NCBI GenBank assembly: GCA_963519075.1
Contig: CAUQMH010000001.1
Coordinates: 1-64,000 of the forward strand
DNA length: 64,000 bases
Source of the DNA: JABCPE02 sp963519075
Lineage (GTDB): Bacteria > Bacteroidota > Bacteroidia > Flavobacteriales > Weeksellaceae
Reading direction: 5' to 3'
A program made the position numbers and the translations under genes. Below, in pieces: positions 44,727 to 54,637 of this stretch. Position 1 is the stretch's first letter. Every line of letters starts with the position of its first letter. The notes under the pieces were generated by a model that worked only from the letters and a program-made list of their open reading frames with translations, did no database searches and was not told the origin of the DNA.

Positions 44727-45848
44727 TTATTTGGTTTTTAATATTTTAAAAATTTCATCCACAATTTCCTTTGCTGCATTTGGTTTTGCAAAAAATTTTA
44801 GATTGCTGGACATTTCTTTCCTCAAATTCTCATCTTCGCAGATTTCCATCAGCGTATTCCAGAATTTTTCATTCATTTCAGAATCTTTGACCATTTTGGC
44901 TGCATTTTTTTCTACCAAAGCCATTGCATTTTTGGTCTGATGGTCTTCTGCTGCATAAGGAAACGGCACCAAAAGAATAGGCTTTCCTACCACTGCCAGC
45001 TCGGAAATCGCGATAGCTCCCGCTCTTGATACAATCACATCCGCCGCCGAATATGCCAATGCCATATCTGAGATAAACTCCTTGATTTGAATTCCTTGCT
45101 CATCACCTACACATTGAGATATAATGTTTTGATATTCAAGCTTTCCTGTCTGCCATACCAACTGGATATTTTTTCCCTTTAATTTAGGTAAAAGCTCTTT
45201 CCAAGCATTATTTAGGGTTTTTGAGCCTAATGAACCTCCCACAGAAAGAATGGTAAGTTTATTTGGGTCTAAGCCCATTTTTTCCTTTGCTTCTTTGGTA
45301 TTTATAATATCTGTGACGATGTTTTCTCGGATAGGGTTTCCTGTAAATACCGCAGGAAGAAAGCTGCTCATATTGGGATAGCCCATGAAAACTGCCTTGG
45401 CTCTTCTTCCGAGAAACTGATTGGTTTTCCCTAAAATGGAGTTTTGTTCCTGTACAAAAATCGGAACGCCAAGGGATGATGCCACATACAGAGCAGGACC
45501 AGAAGCAAAACCACCTGTCCCAACAGCAAAATCTGGTTTAAAGTTTTTAATAATCTTTCTTGCTTTCCATAAACTGGAAATAATTTTAAAAGGAAGACCG
45601 ATGTTTTTAAGCAAATTTCCTCTATCAAACCCAGCGATATTCAGTCCCTCTATTCTAAAACCAGCCTGAGGGACTTTCTCCATTTCCATTTTTCCATTCG
45701 CTCCCACGAACAAAAGCTCAGCATTAGGAAATCTGCTTTTAATCTCGTTGGCTATCGCCACAGCAGGGAAAATATGTCCTCCTGTGCCGCCGCCACTAAT
45801 TAAAACTCTTATTTTTCGTTGTTCATTAGTTTTATCTTGATGCTCCAT
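44727..45848 (-). CDS. murG: UDP-GlcNAc:lipid I N-acetylglucosaminyltransferase
   Basis: MurG makes lipid II from lipid I on the inner face of the membrane. It shows ISGGGTGGHIFPAVAIA at the N-terminus, GTGGFASGPALYVAS, EQNSILGKTN, the SVGGSLGSKTLN loop and the SRAGAIAISELAVVGKPILLVPFP donor-site motif. The 373-residue length is normal. It lies between ftsW and the zinc-ribbon gene. Confidence 0.97.
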   Translation of the reverse strand: MEHQDKTNEQRKIRVLISGGGTGGHIFPAVAIANEIKSRFPNAELLFVGANGKMEMEKVPQAGFRIEGLNIAGFDRGNLLKNIGLPFKIISSLWKARKIIKNFKPDFAVGTGGFASGPALYVASSLGVPIFVQEQNSILGKTNQFLGRRAKAVFMGYPNMSSFLPAVFTGNPIRENIVTDIINTKEAKEKMGLDPNKLTILSVGGSLGSKTLNNAWKELLPKLKGKNIQLVWQTGKLEYQNIISQCVGDEQGIQIKEFISDMALAYSAADVIVSRAGAIAISELAVVGKPILLVPFPYAAEDHQTKNAMALVEKNAAKMVKDSEMNEKFWNTLMEICEDENLRKEMSSNLKFFAKPNAAKEIVDEIFKILKTK

Positions 45849-45877
45849 TTCTTTTTATTTTTCAAAATGATAGTAAT

Positions 45878-47113
45878 TTATGCAATATCATTCATTTCTT
45901 TGGCGATTTGTTTTTCTCCCAGACCTTCCTCTCCTAAAACCTGTATCCTTGAACTGATATTTAAAACTATTCCGAGCTGAATATAAGTAACCAGCATAGA
46001 GGTTCCCCCATAACTTATCAAAGGTAGCGGCTGTCCTGTAACTGGGATAATGTTCACCGCAACAGCAATGTTAACTGCCAACTGTAGAAATATCATCATC
46101 CCTATTGATAAAACCAATAAGGACCCATAAAATGTCGGTATTTTAGTAGCGATGATGACTATTCTCATCAGTATAATAAAGTAGGCGCCCATCAGCATAG
46201 CTGCCCCCAAAAGTCCATATTCTTCAACAATAATGGCAAAAATAAAATCCGATGCAGACTGAGGAAGCGACTGCTTCAATGCACTTTTCCCTGGCCCCAC
46301 TCCTAAAAGTCCTCCATGCACTATCGCTGCCTTTGCTTGATTGATTTGGTAATTTTTAGCTTTTAATGCTTCATTTTCGGATTCATTAAGTTTATCTGAA
46401 CTGACAAAGGTTTCCACTCTACTAATCCAAGTATGAACACGGGTATTCTTGAAAATATTCGTATTCAATGCTACAAATAAAAACATCGTAATCCCTACAA
46501 CAGCAATTGCTCCGAGCCTTATGATATATTTCAACGGATACTGTCCCACAACCAATACTACTATGGACATTATCAAAATCATAAGTGCTGTAGAACCATT
46601 ATCCTTCGCAATCAAACCAAATATCACTAAAATAGGCACAATAATCAAAGCATGATTCAAATAGGAAATTTCTTCCTTATTTTTAGGCATATTTTTCGCC
46701 AAATGACGGCAGAGATATACTATCAGTACTAAATAAGCAAATGTAGATGGCTGAAATCTTACTGGTCCAAGTGAAACCCACCGACCTGCACTAGCTCCGC
46801 CAATATTACTCCCAAAATAACTCGCTAATAATAAAACAGGTACCATTATAATTAGGACCAATCCGCTCAATTTTCCAATCCATTCATATTTTATAAAATG
46901 GGTAACACCTGCCATTATACCAAGTCCAAACAGAATAAGCCCTGCGTGTTTTCCTAAATGGCGAATTGTTGTTCCTTCCCCTACGATATATTGTAAATTC
47001 GTACTTGCAGAATAAACAGGGAAAAAAGAGAAAATAGATATCGCGATAATAATATACCACAATACCTTATCTCCTTTAAAAAAAATTCTTTTTTGTGTTT
47101 TATTTTGAGTCAT
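45878..47113 (-). CDS. ftsW: Lipid II polymerase FtsW (SEDS family)
   Basis: FtsW is the SEDS glycosyltransferase that polymerises septal peptidoglycan with its partner FtsI. It has about ten membrane helices and the SEDS signatures: GRWVSLGPVRFQPSTFAYLVLIVYL, a LLGVGPGKSALKQSLPQSASDFIFAIIVEEYGLLG loop with the catalytic-type Asp, and NIIPVTGQPLPLISYGGTSML at the end. It is 411 residues long and sits between murD and murG, the standard position. Confidence 0.96.
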   Translation of the reverse strand: MTQNKTQKRIFFKGDKVLWYIIIAISIFSFFPVYSASTNLQYIVGEGTTIRHLGKHAGLILFGLGIMAGVTHFIKYEWIGKLSGLVLIIMVPVLLLASYFGSNIGGASAGRWVSLGPVRFQPSTFAYLVLIVYLCRHLAKNMPKNKEEISYLNHALIIVPILVIFGLIAKDNGSTALMILIMSIVVLVVGQYPLKYIIRLGAIAVVGITMFLFVALNTNIFKNTRVHTWISRVETFVSSDKLNESENEALKAKNYQINQAKAAIVHGGLLGVGPGKSALKQSLPQSASDFIFAIIVEEYGLLGAAMLMGAYFIILMRIVIIATKIPTFYGSLLVLSIGMMIFLQLAVNIAVAVNIIPVTGQPLPLISYGGTSMLVTYIQLGIVLNISSRIQVLGEEGLGEKQIAKEMNDIA

Positions 47114-47128
47114 TTATAAGTTTCTTTT

Positions 47129-48454
47129 TTACTTAAAAACTTCTGTTTTAAATTTTCTGCCCCTATCCTCGTAGTTATCAAACAAATCAAAACTCGCACA
47201 ACACGGAGAAAGCAGCACAGCATCTCCATTTTGAGCTAATTTCTTGGCTGTACGGACAGCCTCTTCCATGCTCGATGTATCATAGATATTTTCTTTCATC
47301 CCTTGGAAAAAACTGATAATCTTAGAGTTATCCAGACCCATACAGATAACAGCCTTTACTTTTTTCTTCACCAAATCTGCTATTTCGGAATAGTCATTTC
47401 CTTTATCCACTCCTCCCACTATCCAAATCACTGGTCGTTTCATACTTTCCAAGGCGTAGTATGTAGCATTTACATTGGTAGCCTTACTGTCATTGATGTA
47501 TTTCACGCCGTCTCTCTCCGCCACTTCTTCCAATCTATGCTCCACCGCCTGAAAAGTCATCAATGAGTTTCTAATGCTTTCATTGCTGATATTCAACAAC
47601 TTACCTGCAATGCTCGCAGCAAGGCTATTGGCTACATTGTGCTTCCCTACGAGAGCCAAATCTTCTACTTTCATAGAAAATTCTTCACGAAGCTTAACCA
47701 CCAGATTTTCATCCACAGAATAACCTCCCTCATCAAGTTTTTCCTTCATGGAAAACGGAATTTTTTTCACTCTCAGATTCAGTTCTTGAAGGAGTTTCAT
47801 GCTCATTTCATCATCTTTATTGTAAATGAAATAGTTATCATTTTCCTGATTTTCAGCAATTCGGAATTTTGCTAATGCATATTCTTCGTAATTATAATTA
47901 TACTGGTCCAAATGGTCTGGCGACAAGTTCAAAAGCAAACTAATATATGGTCTAAAATGCTGAATATCATCTAACTGGAAACTACTGATTTCCAATACAT
48001 AATATTCAAAATTTTCTGTAGCCACCTGCATCGCAAAACTTTTACCAATGTTTCCGCCCAGCCCTACATTTAGTCCGCTGTTTTTCAAAATATGATAAAT
48101 CAGCGATGTGGTAGTCGTTTTACCATTGCTTCCCGTTACGGCAACGATTTTGGCATCGGTAAACTCTGCGGCAAATTCTATCTCTGATGACAGGCGGATT
48201 CCTTTTTCTTTAATCTTTTGAATTAAAGGTGCTTTCTTTGGTATCCCAGGTGATTTTATAACCCAGTCTGCAGCTAAAATCCGCTCCTCGCTATGCACTC
48301 CTTCTTCAAAATCTATCCCCTCCTCCTTCAACTGTTGCTTATAATACTCCTTAATAACGCCACGATCTGAAAGGAAAACTTCCAATCCTTTTTTCTTCGC
48401 TAAAACAGCTGCTCCTACGCCACTTTCACCGCCACCTAATATTATTATTTTCAT
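47129..48454 (-). CDS. murD: UDP-N-acetylmuramoyl-L-alanine--D-glutamate ligase
   Basis: MurD adds D-glutamate to the peptidoglycan precursor. It shows IIILGGGESGVGAAVLAKK at the N-terminus, the P-loop TGSNGKTTTTSLIYHIL near 110, EISSFQLDDI, LNLSPDHLDQY, and the C-terminal NDSKATNVNAT and LLSPCCASFDLFDNYEDRG motifs. The 441-residue length is normal. It lies 12 bases after the small DUF6630-like gene and 15 before ftsW. Confidence 0.97.
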   Translation of the reverse strand: MKIIILGGGESGVGAAVLAKKKGLEVFLSDRGVIKEYYKQQLKEEGIDFEEGVHSEERILAADWVIKSPGIPKKAPLIQKIKEKGIRLSSEIEFAAEFTDAKIVAVTGSNGKTTTTSLIYHILKNSGLNVGLGGNIGKSFAMQVATENFEYYVLEISSFQLDDIQHFRPYISLLLNLSPDHLDQYNYNYEEYALAKFRIAENQENDNYFIYNKDDEMSMKLLQELNLRVKKIPFSMKEKLDEGGYSVDENLVVKLREEFSMKVEDLALVGKHNVANSLAASIAGKLLNISNESIRNSLMTFQAVEHRLEEVAERDGVKYINDSKATNVNATYYALESMKRPVIWIVGGVDKGNDYSEIADLVKKKVKAVICMGLDNSKIISFFQGMKENIYDTSSMEEAVRTAKKLAQNGDAVLLSPCCASFDLFDNYEDRGRKFKTEVFK

Positions 48455-48466
48455 TTTTTTTCTATA

Positions 48467-49012
48467 TTAACAAATCATGAACATTTCATTTATCTTTTTG
48501 CTCTCTGTTTCCAGAAATTCTGTTTTGCTGGCTTCAATAGGGAAAATCACATAGCTATCACTGTCTATATACATCTGCATCAGATAAACGCCATGCCCAT
48601 GCCAAGCGGTATTGATAGCGCTTATCCAGCCATAGACATCGTGTTTGTCTTCAGCCAATGGAGGAAGTTCTAGAGCATAATTCTTAAATGATTTTAACTC
48701 TGTCAGCAAAAACTCAAAACTCTCCAATTCGCATTTCCAGTCAAACTCCTCTGCATAACCATTACTAATCAAAATATCCGCAAAACCCATCCAAATAAGC
48801 CTTGATTTTTTCCATTTATCTAGGTCTATTCCTCTATTTTCGTAGAATTCTTTATTCTTTGAAATGAACCTATCTGTATTAGTAATCAACTCCTTAACCT
48901 CTGATAAAACTTTTTTATCATCAAGGCTAATCAATTTGGCAAACTCCAAATAAATATTGAAATCTATTTCATCCTCATTTTTGCCTCCGAACAATTTTGA
49001 AAAGAATCCCAT
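48467..49012 (-). CDS. Hypothetical protein, DUF6630-like, inserted in the dcw cluster
   Basis: The 181-residue cytoplasmic protein has an N-terminal MGFFSKLFGGKNEDE, a central LIWMGFADILISNGYAEEFDWKCELESFEFLL and a C-terminal MYIDSDSYVIFPI. The FADxL...GYAxEFDWK and IDSDSY pattern looks like DUF6630, an assignment made from memory with moderate certainty. Function is unknown. It lies between mraY and murD with 12-base gaps on each side, in the operon direction, but it is not a known cell-wall gene. Confidence 0.65.
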   Translation of the reverse strand: MGFFSKLFGGKNEDEIDFNIYLEFAKLISLDDKKVLSEVKELITNTDRFISKNKEFYENRGIDLDKWKKSRLIWMGFADILISNGYAEEFDWKCELESFEFLLTELKSFKNYALELPPLAEDKHDVYGWISAINTAWHGHGVYLMQMYIDSDSYVIFPIEASKTEFLETESKKINEMFMIC

Positions 49013-49024
49013 TTTAATTAAATT

Positions 49025-50266
49025 TTATCTTATTTTCAAGGTTATTAAACAAATTACCGCCAAAATCACACCTATGATAATCATTCTATTCACGATTTTA
49101 CTCTCGTGGTAACCACTTTTCTGATAATGGTGATGCAAAGGCGACATTTTAAATAGTCGGTTATTCTGTGCGTATTCCAGCCCGTGTTTTTTCTTTCTGT
49201 ATTTGAAAACCAGCACCTGCAAAACCACCGAAAGATTTTCCACCAAAAAGATTCCACAAAGAACAGGAATCAATAATTCTTTTCTGAGAATAATCGCTAA
49301 AACTGCTATCACTCCGCCCAGCATCAGACTTCCTGTATCTCCCATGAATACTTGCGCTGGATAGGTATTATACCAGAAAAATCCGATAACTGCTCCTACG
49401 AGGGCAATCGTGAAAATGGTCGTCTCGCCTGTGTCTGGAATGAACATTATATTAAGATAATCTGCAAAAATGATATTCCCCGAAACATACGCGAAAAATG
49501 CCAAGGTAAGCAGTATCACAGCACTTGTCCCCGCCGCGAGACCATCTATCCCATCGGTGATATTCGCTCCGTTGGAAACCGCTGTTACAATGAAAATAAC
49601 CACAGGAATGAAAACTATCCAAGACCATTTCTGAGCATTCTGCTCATCCATCCAGAAAAGAACTTTACTATAGTCAAATTCATTATTTTTAACGAAAGGA
49701 ACTGTAGAAATTATCGCTTTTTCTTCAGAAGAGAATTTTTCTACCACGCTGTGCTGTGTTGCCTGTGGCAGGTCTGGAACTTCTCGTTTAATAACCACTC
49801 CTTCATGGAAATACATCGTTACTCCTACGATAAGACCTAAGCCCACCTGACCAATCACTTTGAATTTACCACTCAGACCATCTTTGTTCTTTTTGATTTT
49901 CTTGAGATAATCATCAATGAAACCAATCGCACCCATCCAAAGCACCGAAACCACAAGAAGAACGATATAAACATTATTCAGTTTTGTAAATAGCAAAACT
50001 GGAATCAGTGTAGAAATAATGATAATGAGACCGCCCATCGTCGGCGTTCCTTCTTTTTGTTTCTGTCCTTCTAATCCAAGGTCTCTCACGAGTTCTCCCA
50101 TCTGCCTTCTTCGGAGGAAATTAATGATTTTCTTCCCATAAACAAGGGCTATCCACAAGGACAAAAGCACAGACATCCCTGCACGAAATGAAATATATCG
50201 CAACAAATTCAACCCTGGGATATGGATTCCTTGACTCGTTAAATATTCATATAAGTAGTATAGCAT
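49025..50266 (-). CDS. mraY: Phospho-N-acetylmuramoyl-pentapeptide transferase
   Basis: MraY transfers phospho-MurNAc-pentapeptide to undecaprenyl phosphate, making lipid I. It is an integral membrane protein with about ten helices. Signatures are KKEGTPTMGG-type QKEGTPTMGGLIII, FIDDYLKKIKKNKDGLSGKFK, NITDGIDGLAAGTS, FMGDTGSLMLGG and the C-terminal MSPLHHHYQKSGYHESKIV. The 413-residue length matches Bacteroidota MraY. Confidence 0.97.
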   Translation of the reverse strand: MLYYLYEYLTSQGIHIPGLNLLRYISFRAGMSVLLSLWIALVYGKKIINFLRRRQMGELVRDLGLEGQKQKEGTPTMGGLIIIISTLIPVLLFTKLNNVYIVLLVVSVLWMGAIGFIDDYLKKIKKNKDGLSGKFKVIGQVGLGLIVGVTMYFHEGVVIKREVPDLPQATQHSVVEKFSSEEKAIISTVPFVKNNEFDYSKVLFWMDEQNAQKWSWIVFIPVVIFIVTAVSNGANITDGIDGLAAGTSAVILLTLAFFAYVSGNIIFADYLNIMFIPDTGETTIFTIALVGAVIGFFWYNTYPAQVFMGDTGSLMLGGVIAVLAIILRKELLIPVLCGIFLVENLSVVLQVLVFKYRKKKHGLEYAQNNRLFKMSPLHHHYQKSGYHESKIVNRMIIIGVILAVICLITLKIR

Positions 50267-50288
50267 TTTATTCGTCCATTTTTATTGG

Positions 50289-51749
50289 TTACTTTCCCAT
50301 AAGGGTTAATAATTCTTTTATCACTTCTTTATCATCAAAATGATGCTTCACATCATTGATTTCTTGGTAAATTTCATGCCCTTTTCCTGCAACGAGGATG
50401 ATGTCTTTTGGCTCTGCAAATTTTATCGCCATTTTTATCGCCTCTTTTCGGTCTGGAATAGAAGTATATTTACTGAAATTCTGCGGTTCTACGCCTGCTT
50501 CTATTTCTTTAATTATCTCCAAAGGCTCTTCTGTTCTTGGGTTATCAGAAGTGATAATCGCCAGTGTGGATTTCGCGGAAGCTACATTTCCCATTTTAGG
50601 GCGTTTTTCTTTATCTCTATCTCCTCCACAGCCGAAAACGGTAATCAGCCTTTCGTTTTTTGTCCGAATTTCATTGATACTGTCCAAGACATTTTCTAAA
50701 GCATCGGGCGTATGGGCATAATCTACAATGAAGAAAATACCACTGTCTGATTTCATGGTTTCAAATCTTCCGTTCACTCTTTTCAGCTTAGAAATCGCTT
50801 GTAAAATTTCATTTCTTTCAAATCCTAATTCCGAAGCAATGGCGAAAACCAAAAGCAAATTATAAACATTAAATTTCCCTGTCAAAGTTGTCCAAAACTC
50901 CTTCCCATTGAAATTAAGCAGCATCCCATCAAAATCAACTTCCAAGATTTTTGCCTGATAATCCGCCATAGTTTTCAAAGCGTAAGTTTTCTTTTTTGCC
51001 TTGGTGCTTTGGAGCATTACATTTCCGTTTTTATCATCGATATTGGTAATGGCAACAGCAGTTTCGGGCAATTCATCAAAAAATCTTTTCTTCACATTCA
51101 GATATTCCAAAAAGGTTTTGTGATAATCCAAATGGTCGTGCGTAATGTTCGTAAAACCAGCGATTTTAAAATTCAGCCCTTCTATTCTGTCCTGATGAAT
51201 TCCATGGGAACTAACCTCCATGAAAGCATATTCACAGCCTTTTTCTACTGCTTTTGCCAGCATCTGATTGAGCCTTACGACATCTGGCGTGGTGTGGGTA
51301 GATGGGATAATCTCCTCACCGATTCTATATTCCACCGTAGAAATCAGCGCCGAAGAAAACCCTAAATTCTGGAAAACATCAAACAGCAGAGTCGCCGTAG
51401 AAGTTTTACCATTGGTTCCTGTAATCCCTATGAGATTAAGCTTTTCCGATGGATTTCCATAGAAATTACTCGCTATTTTTCCCAAAGTTTTGGAGGCGTT
51501 TTTTACTTTGATGTAGGTAACGGCTTCATTTATTTTCTCTGGAAAATCTTCACAAACAATCACACTCGCACCGTTTTCTATCGCAGAATCTATATACAGA
51601 TGTCCATCCGAAATGCTGCCTTTCAGTGCTGTATAGAGAGCATTTTTCACAACTTTTCTGCTGTCAAAAACTATCTCAGAAACCTCCTTTTCCAAACTTC
51701 CGAGGTTTTCCAAAATAGATACTCTACTCAATATTTGACTTAAAATCAT
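50289..51749 (-). CDS. murE: UDP-MurNAc-tripeptide synthetase
   Basis: MurE adds the third residue of the stem peptide. The P-loop is ITGTNGKTSTATLLFDV near 110, followed by EVSSHGIHQDRI, NITHDHLDYHKT and VDYAHTPDALENVL. The specificity motif reads DNPR (in TSDNPRTEEP), which points to meso-diaminopimelate rather than lysine. The 486-residue length is normal. The start overlaps the stop of the STM3941-like gene by four bases (ATGA), so it is coupled to it. Confidence 0.97.
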   Translation of the reverse strand: MILSQILSRVSILENLGSLEKEVSEIVFDSRKVVKNALYTALKGSISDGHLYIDSAIENGASVIVCEDFPEKINEAVTYIKVKNASKTLGKIASNFYGNPSEKLNLIGITGTNGKTSTATLLFDVFQNLGFSSALISTVEYRIGEEIIPSTHTTPDVVRLNQMLAKAVEKGCEYAFMEVSSHGIHQDRIEGLNFKIAGFTNITHDHLDYHKTFLEYLNVKKRFFDELPETAVAITNIDDKNGNVMLQSTKAKKKTYALKTMADYQAKILEVDFDGMLLNFNGKEFWTTLTGKFNVYNLLLVFAIASELGFERNEILQAISKLKRVNGRFETMKSDSGIFFIVDYAHTPDALENVLDSINEIRTKNERLITVFGCGGDRDKEKRPKMGNVASAKSTLAIITSDNPRTEEPLEIIKEIEAGVEPQNFSKYTSIPDRKEAIKMAIKFAEPKDIILVAGKGHEIYQEINDVKHHFDDKEVIKELLTLMGK

Positions 51750-52270
51750 TCTCTTTTATTTCTTTTATATTCTGTCCATTCTTTTCGGACTATATTCAAT
51801 AATTCTTCTTGGTCTATTTTTAAATTTACAGTGTGTATCATCACTGGCGTTCCATATTGTTTAAGGTTAAAATTCAACCATTTTTGTTTAAAAAAATTAA
51901 ACTTTTCTATGTATTTTTCTGGGGTTTCTAATAAAATCAAAATATAATCTTGCTTTTGAACCCTTACTTTTCTAAAACCTGCTACATTTTCCCATTCTAT
52001 AAGCCCAAAGAACACATTATCACAAATTCCTTTTTCCGAAATACTTATCACTGGTTTGGTGCTTAGTATCATCTTCAAATAAATCAATGCTGTGAATCCA
52101 AAAAAAATAATCACTACAATAAAAATCACATCATGAAACACAGGCACATATTTCCTATACTCTCTAAGCCCCACCCCTAAAAACGGAAGAACTCCCAACA
52201 CTACAAAAAGCATAGAAAGGCAAAACATCAAAAAACTTCTTCTCTTATTCGCCTTTATTTCATATTTCAT
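51746..52270 (-). CDS. STM3941-like membrane protein inserted between ftsI and murE
   Basis: The 174-residue protein has two N-terminal hydrophobic helices (about residues 13-33 and 43-65) and a soluble C-terminal domain with ISISEKGICDNVFFGLIEWENVAGFR, a PH-like pattern seen in the STM3941 family. Function is unknown. It starts directly at the ftsI stop and overlaps murE by four bases, so it is tightly embedded in the cell-wall operon. Confidence 0.7.
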   Translation of the reverse strand: MKYEIKANKRRSFLMFCLSMLFVVLGVLPFLGVGLREYRKYVPVFHDVIFIVVIIFFGFTALIYLKMILSTKPVISISEKGICDNVFFGLIEWENVAGFRKVRVQKQDYILILLETPEKYIEKFNFFKQKWLNFNLKQYGTPVMIHTVNLKIDQEELLNIVRKEWTEYKRNKRE

Positions 52271-54268
52271 TTAATTCTGCATTCTTAAATAAATTTTCTG
52301 GTCTTTTTTCATCACTGTTCCTGCTTCTGGAAACTGTTCCAAGATTTTCCCAACTCCCTTATAACTAACACGATACCCCTGATTTTCCAGCTGTGAAATC
52401 ACATTTTTCCCTGCTAATCCTTTCAGACTTGGCATTTTTCTGCCCACCATACTTATTTTAGGATTAGGAGTGATTAGTTTATTTAAATTTACTTTTTTAT
52501 CATCCAGCATTTCTTCGCCTATATTCAGTGGAGTTTTTAGGAATGTTTTCCCTGCAATCTCTTTAAACACAGGCGCTGCCACCACTCCACCATAATAATT
52601 TCCTTGTGGCTGGTTAATCATCACAATGCAAGTATATTTAGGATCATCCGCTGGATAAAACCCTGCAAATGAAGCTTGATATTTTCCTCCTCCTTTCCAG
52701 TATTCAAAACGAGTAGTCCCTGTTTTCCCTGCCATCTTTAGATTAGGCGTAAAGATACTCTTGGCTGTTCCTTTTTCTACGGCTTTGGTAAGGGCTTCTG
52801 TCATCATCTGGATAGCCTTAGGAGATGCCATTCTTTCTACCATAACCTGCGGAGTCGCAGTATGTGTCACCTTACCATCTTTCATGATTTTATCGATAAA
52901 AAGCGGTTTCACCATTTTGCCATCATTGGCTATTCCATTATAAAAAGTAGCAAGCTGCAACAGACTGAATGCCGAAGCATAGCCATAAGACATTGATGCA
53001 AGTGTCGCCTTGTTCCATCTTTTGCTCTCTGGCGTTACAATCATAGGTTTAGCAGCACCTGGGAGTTCTATATCCAGTTTATCAAACATTTTCCATCTTC
53101 TAAGATGATTGATAAATATCTGTGGATTAGATGAATATGATTTTACTATGAGTTTAGCCGAACCTACATTACTTGACAATGCTAATATTTGACTAATGTC
53201 ATAAGTTCCTCCCATGTGGCTGTCAGTTATCCGCTGTCCGTTATATTCCCAAATACCACCGCCTGTATTTACAGTTGTGTTTTTGTCTATAAAGCCATCA
53301 TCCATCGCAGCCAAAAGAGAAACCACCTTAAAAGTAGATCCTGGTTCTGTAGCATCCCTTAGTGCATAATTATATGCATCTACATACCTACCTTGCTCGT
53401 TTTTACGGAGATTCACCATCGCTCGGATTTTCCCAGTCGCTGTCTCCATAACCAAAACACTTCCATGATGAGCACTAAATGCATAAAGCTGTTTTTCCAA
53501 AGCAGAATGAGCAATATCTTGTATCCTCAAATCTAGTGTGGTATAAACATCCTGCCCATCGACAGGTTCTCTTATTTCCCAAAAATCAATAGGCTTCCAC
53601 TGTTTAGAATTCACCCTCTGCACCCATCTTCTACCATCTTTCCCTGAAAGATACTGACTAAAAGCCCCTTCAAATCCTGATTTTCCTCGTTCATCATCAA
53701 TCCCGATAGTTCCCGCTCCGATTTGGTTAGTCGCCAAAATCCTTTTGTATTTTGGTTCTATTATCAGGCATCTTTCTTTTTTATAGGTCTTTGTTTTCGC
53801 ATTATATTTTCCGAATATAGGAAATCTTTTAAGCCTATTAACTTGCTCAAAATCAAGATTTAAAGCTAATGTATAATATTGATTTTGTCTTCTTTTTTGT
53901 TGTTTCAAAGAACTTCTAAACTCTTGTTTGGTTTTCCCAAACATCTTATGTAGAGAATCTGACAAAATCCCCACCTTCTTATCAAAAACAGAATCTTTTA
54001 TAATTTTAAAATCGACAAAAACATTATATTTTATAACCGTGGTTGCTAGAATAGAGCCATCGGCAGCATATAGATTTCCTCTCGCTGCTTTGATGGTATC
54101 TGCTCTATAATTCGCCTGAATGGTTCTCTGTATGTCATCCACATTCGAATTATTTTGCAAGTAGACAATTCTAACCCCAAAAATTACAAACAGAATCGCT
54201 GCTACTATTACAAAAAGATAGCCCCACTGAAGTGTTTTCGCTCGTTTTTTATTACTTGATTCTGCCAT
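52271..54268 (-). CDS. ftsI: Septal penicillin-binding protein FtsI (PBP3/transpeptidase)
   Basis: This class B PBP crosslinks septal peptidoglycan and partners FtsW. It has one N-terminal membrane helix (about 16-36), a dimerisation domain, and a transpeptidase domain with the SxxK serine in PGSTFKVVSLLAA, SSN in LALSSNVGSAK and KTGT in MAGKTGTTRFE. One C-terminal PASTA domain follows (MPSLKGLAGKNVISQLENQGY), as is common in Bacteroidota. It is 665 residues long. The start overlaps the FtsL-like gene by 17 bases. Confidence 0.96.
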   Translation of the reverse strand: MAESSNKKRAKTLQWGYLFVIVAAILFVIFGVRIVYLQNNSNVDDIQRTIQANYRADTIKAARGNLYAADGSILATTVIKYNVFVDFKIIKDSVFDKKVGILSDSLHKMFGKTKQEFRSSLKQQKRRQNQYYTLALNLDFEQVNRLKRFPIFGKYNAKTKTYKKERCLIIEPKYKRILATNQIGAGTIGIDDERGKSGFEGAFSQYLSGKDGRRWVQRVNSKQWKPIDFWEIREPVDGQDVYTTLDLRIQDIAHSALEKQLYAFSAHHGSVLVMETATGKIRAMVNLRKNEQGRYVDAYNYALRDATEPGSTFKVVSLLAAMDDGFIDKNTTVNTGGGIWEYNGQRITDSHMGGTYDISQILALSSNVGSAKLIVKSYSSNPQIFINHLRRWKMFDKLDIELPGAAKPMIVTPESKRWNKATLASMSYGYASAFSLLQLATFYNGIANDGKMVKPLFIDKIMKDGKVTHTATPQVMVERMASPKAIQMMTEALTKAVEKGTAKSIFTPNLKMAGKTGTTRFEYWKGGGKYQASFAGFYPADDPKYTCIVMINQPQGNYYGGVVAAPVFKEIAGKTFLKTPLNIGEEMLDDKKVNLNKLITPNPKISMVGRKMPSLKGLAGKNVISQLENQGYRVSYKGVGKILEQFPEAGTVMKKDQKIYLRMQN

Positions 54269-54629
54269 AGTCCAAACTATCCATTTTTACTAATATCTTC
54301 AAAGGATGAGATTCCAATGCCTGCAAAGAATCCCTCAAAACCTCCTTGCTGAGTTCTGACTCCAGTTTTATTTTTATCAATTTGCTCTGTGTATAGGCGT
54401 TCTGAGACTTATATTCTTCCACCTGACTTTTCAGAGCATTGACTTCTCCTATTTTTTTATTTACCAAATCATTGGTAAAAATCATAATCATCAAAAGGGC
54501 GAAGCAAAATAAAATATATTTATAATGCTGCTTCACCTCTTCCTTATTCAGAAAGTTTCCTTTCAGAAGATCCATCACAGTGAATTTCTTTGAGGAACGA
54601 TGATGAGGATGATGTTTTCTTTTTGCCAT
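54252..54629 (-). CDS. FtsL-like cell division protein
   Basis: This 125-residue bitopic protein has a basic cytoplasmic N-terminus (MAKRKHHPHHRSSKK), a single membrane helix (about 38-56) and a short periplasmic coiled-coil-like segment (NALKSQVEEYKSQNAY). That is the topology of FtsL, which bridges FtsQ and the FtsWI synthase. FtsL is too divergent to call from sequence alone, so the call rests on topology, size and its place between rsmH and ftsI, which is canonical. Confidence 0.85.
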   Translation of the reverse strand: MAKRKHHPHHRSSKKFTVMDLLKGNFLNKEEVKQHYKYILFCFALLMIMIFTNDLVNKKIGEVNALKSQVEEYKSQNAYTQSKLIKIKLESELSKEVLRDSLQALESHPLKILVKMDSLDYGRIK

Positions 54630-54637
54630 TTTTTTAC